Source: Deltaproteobacteria bacterium | GTDB taxonomy: Bacteria > Desulfobacterota > DAOWOC01 | DNA length: 7,042 nt | Direction: 5' to 3' | Assembly: GCA_030642225.1 (NCBI GenBank) | Contig: DAOWOC010000048.1 | Coordinates: forward strand, 1-7,042 | Shown: piece after piece, positions 6,996-7,042 of the stretch | Numbering within the stretch: the stretch's first letter is position 1 | Layout of the letters: each line of letters opens with the position of its first letter | Program-made: the position numbers and the translations under genes | Notes under the pieces: generated by a model | The model's database searches: none | Told to the model about the DNA's origin: nothing | The model's input: only the letters and a program-made list of their open reading frames with translations

Positions 6996-7042
6996 ACGTA
7001 ACTGTTTACGGTTTACGGTTGAAAAAACTGTGAACTGTGAAC
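6996..7042. repeat. Degenerate heptanucleotide tandem repeat downstream of murF
   Basis: The last 47 bases read as 7-nt units: ACGTAAC (6996), TGTTTAC (7003), GGTTTAC (7010), a diverged GGTTGAA (7017), a 5-nt slip, then two exact TGTGAAC copies (7029-7035 and 7036-7042). The array runs off the window edge, so its length is unknown. It resembles short tandem heptamer repeats of bacterial intergenic regions. The 19 bases between the murE-murF stop and the array contain ATGATG at 6979-6984, but the frame leads straight into the repeat and does not resemble the start of MraY, the usual next gene. Confidence 0.65.

Noticed and set aside
6979..7042. An open frame starting at ATGATG after murE-murF, possibly mraY
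   Set aside because: The 21 visible codons read MMYIKKRNCLRFTVEKTVNC and onward, largely from the heptad repeat. They do not resemble the hydrophobic MraY N-terminus, and the frame is cut by the window edge.

Overview
The window holds the start of a dcw (division and cell wall) gene cluster, in the usual bacterial order: mraZ, rsmH (mraW), ftsL, ftsI (a class B penicillin-binding protein) and a fused murE-murF. All five genes lie on the + strand, tightly packed (3-nt gap, 3-nt gap, an overlap, then a 12-nt gap), so they are probably one transcription unit. The sequence is moderately AT-rich. A meso-DAP-type MurE, an FtsL/FtsI pair and a PASTA domain at the FtsI C-terminus suggest a diderm bacterium, perhaps from the former Deltaproteobacteria (Desulfobacterota). 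That placement is inferred from gene content and style; no database search was possible.

Region by region: positions 1-51 are the last codons of an unidentified upstream gene. It is closed by a strong intrinsic terminator (81-121), so the dcw cluster starts as a separate unit. The rest of the 306-nt intergenic gap holds a small palindrome, a pair of CCCCA boxes, a pure A/T tract, a good sigma70-type promoter (TTGACC, 17 nt, TACACT) and a possible degenerate MraZ operator just past the predicted transcription start. Coding sequence then runs almost without break from 358 to 6976. The final 66 nt, where mraY would normally begin, hold a run of degenerate 7-nt repeats instead of a recognisable mraY start.

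The genes work together as follows. MraZ is the likely autoregulator of the cluster. RsmH methylates 16S rRNA. FtsL and FtsI belong to the septal peptidoglycan machinery. MurE and MurF catalyse consecutive cytoplasmic steps: addition of meso-diaminopimelate, then of D-Ala-D-Ala, to the UDP-MurNAc peptide. Here both steps are carried by one 974-residue polypeptide.

This is mostly a well-known, conserved locus, and I see no sign of an undescribed system. The points worth a second look are the MurE-MurF fusion, two altered signature motifs in its MurE half (DNSR for DNPR, NSL for DSR), the PASTA-bearing FtsI, the candidate MraZ operator and the heptad repeat at the murF 3' flank.
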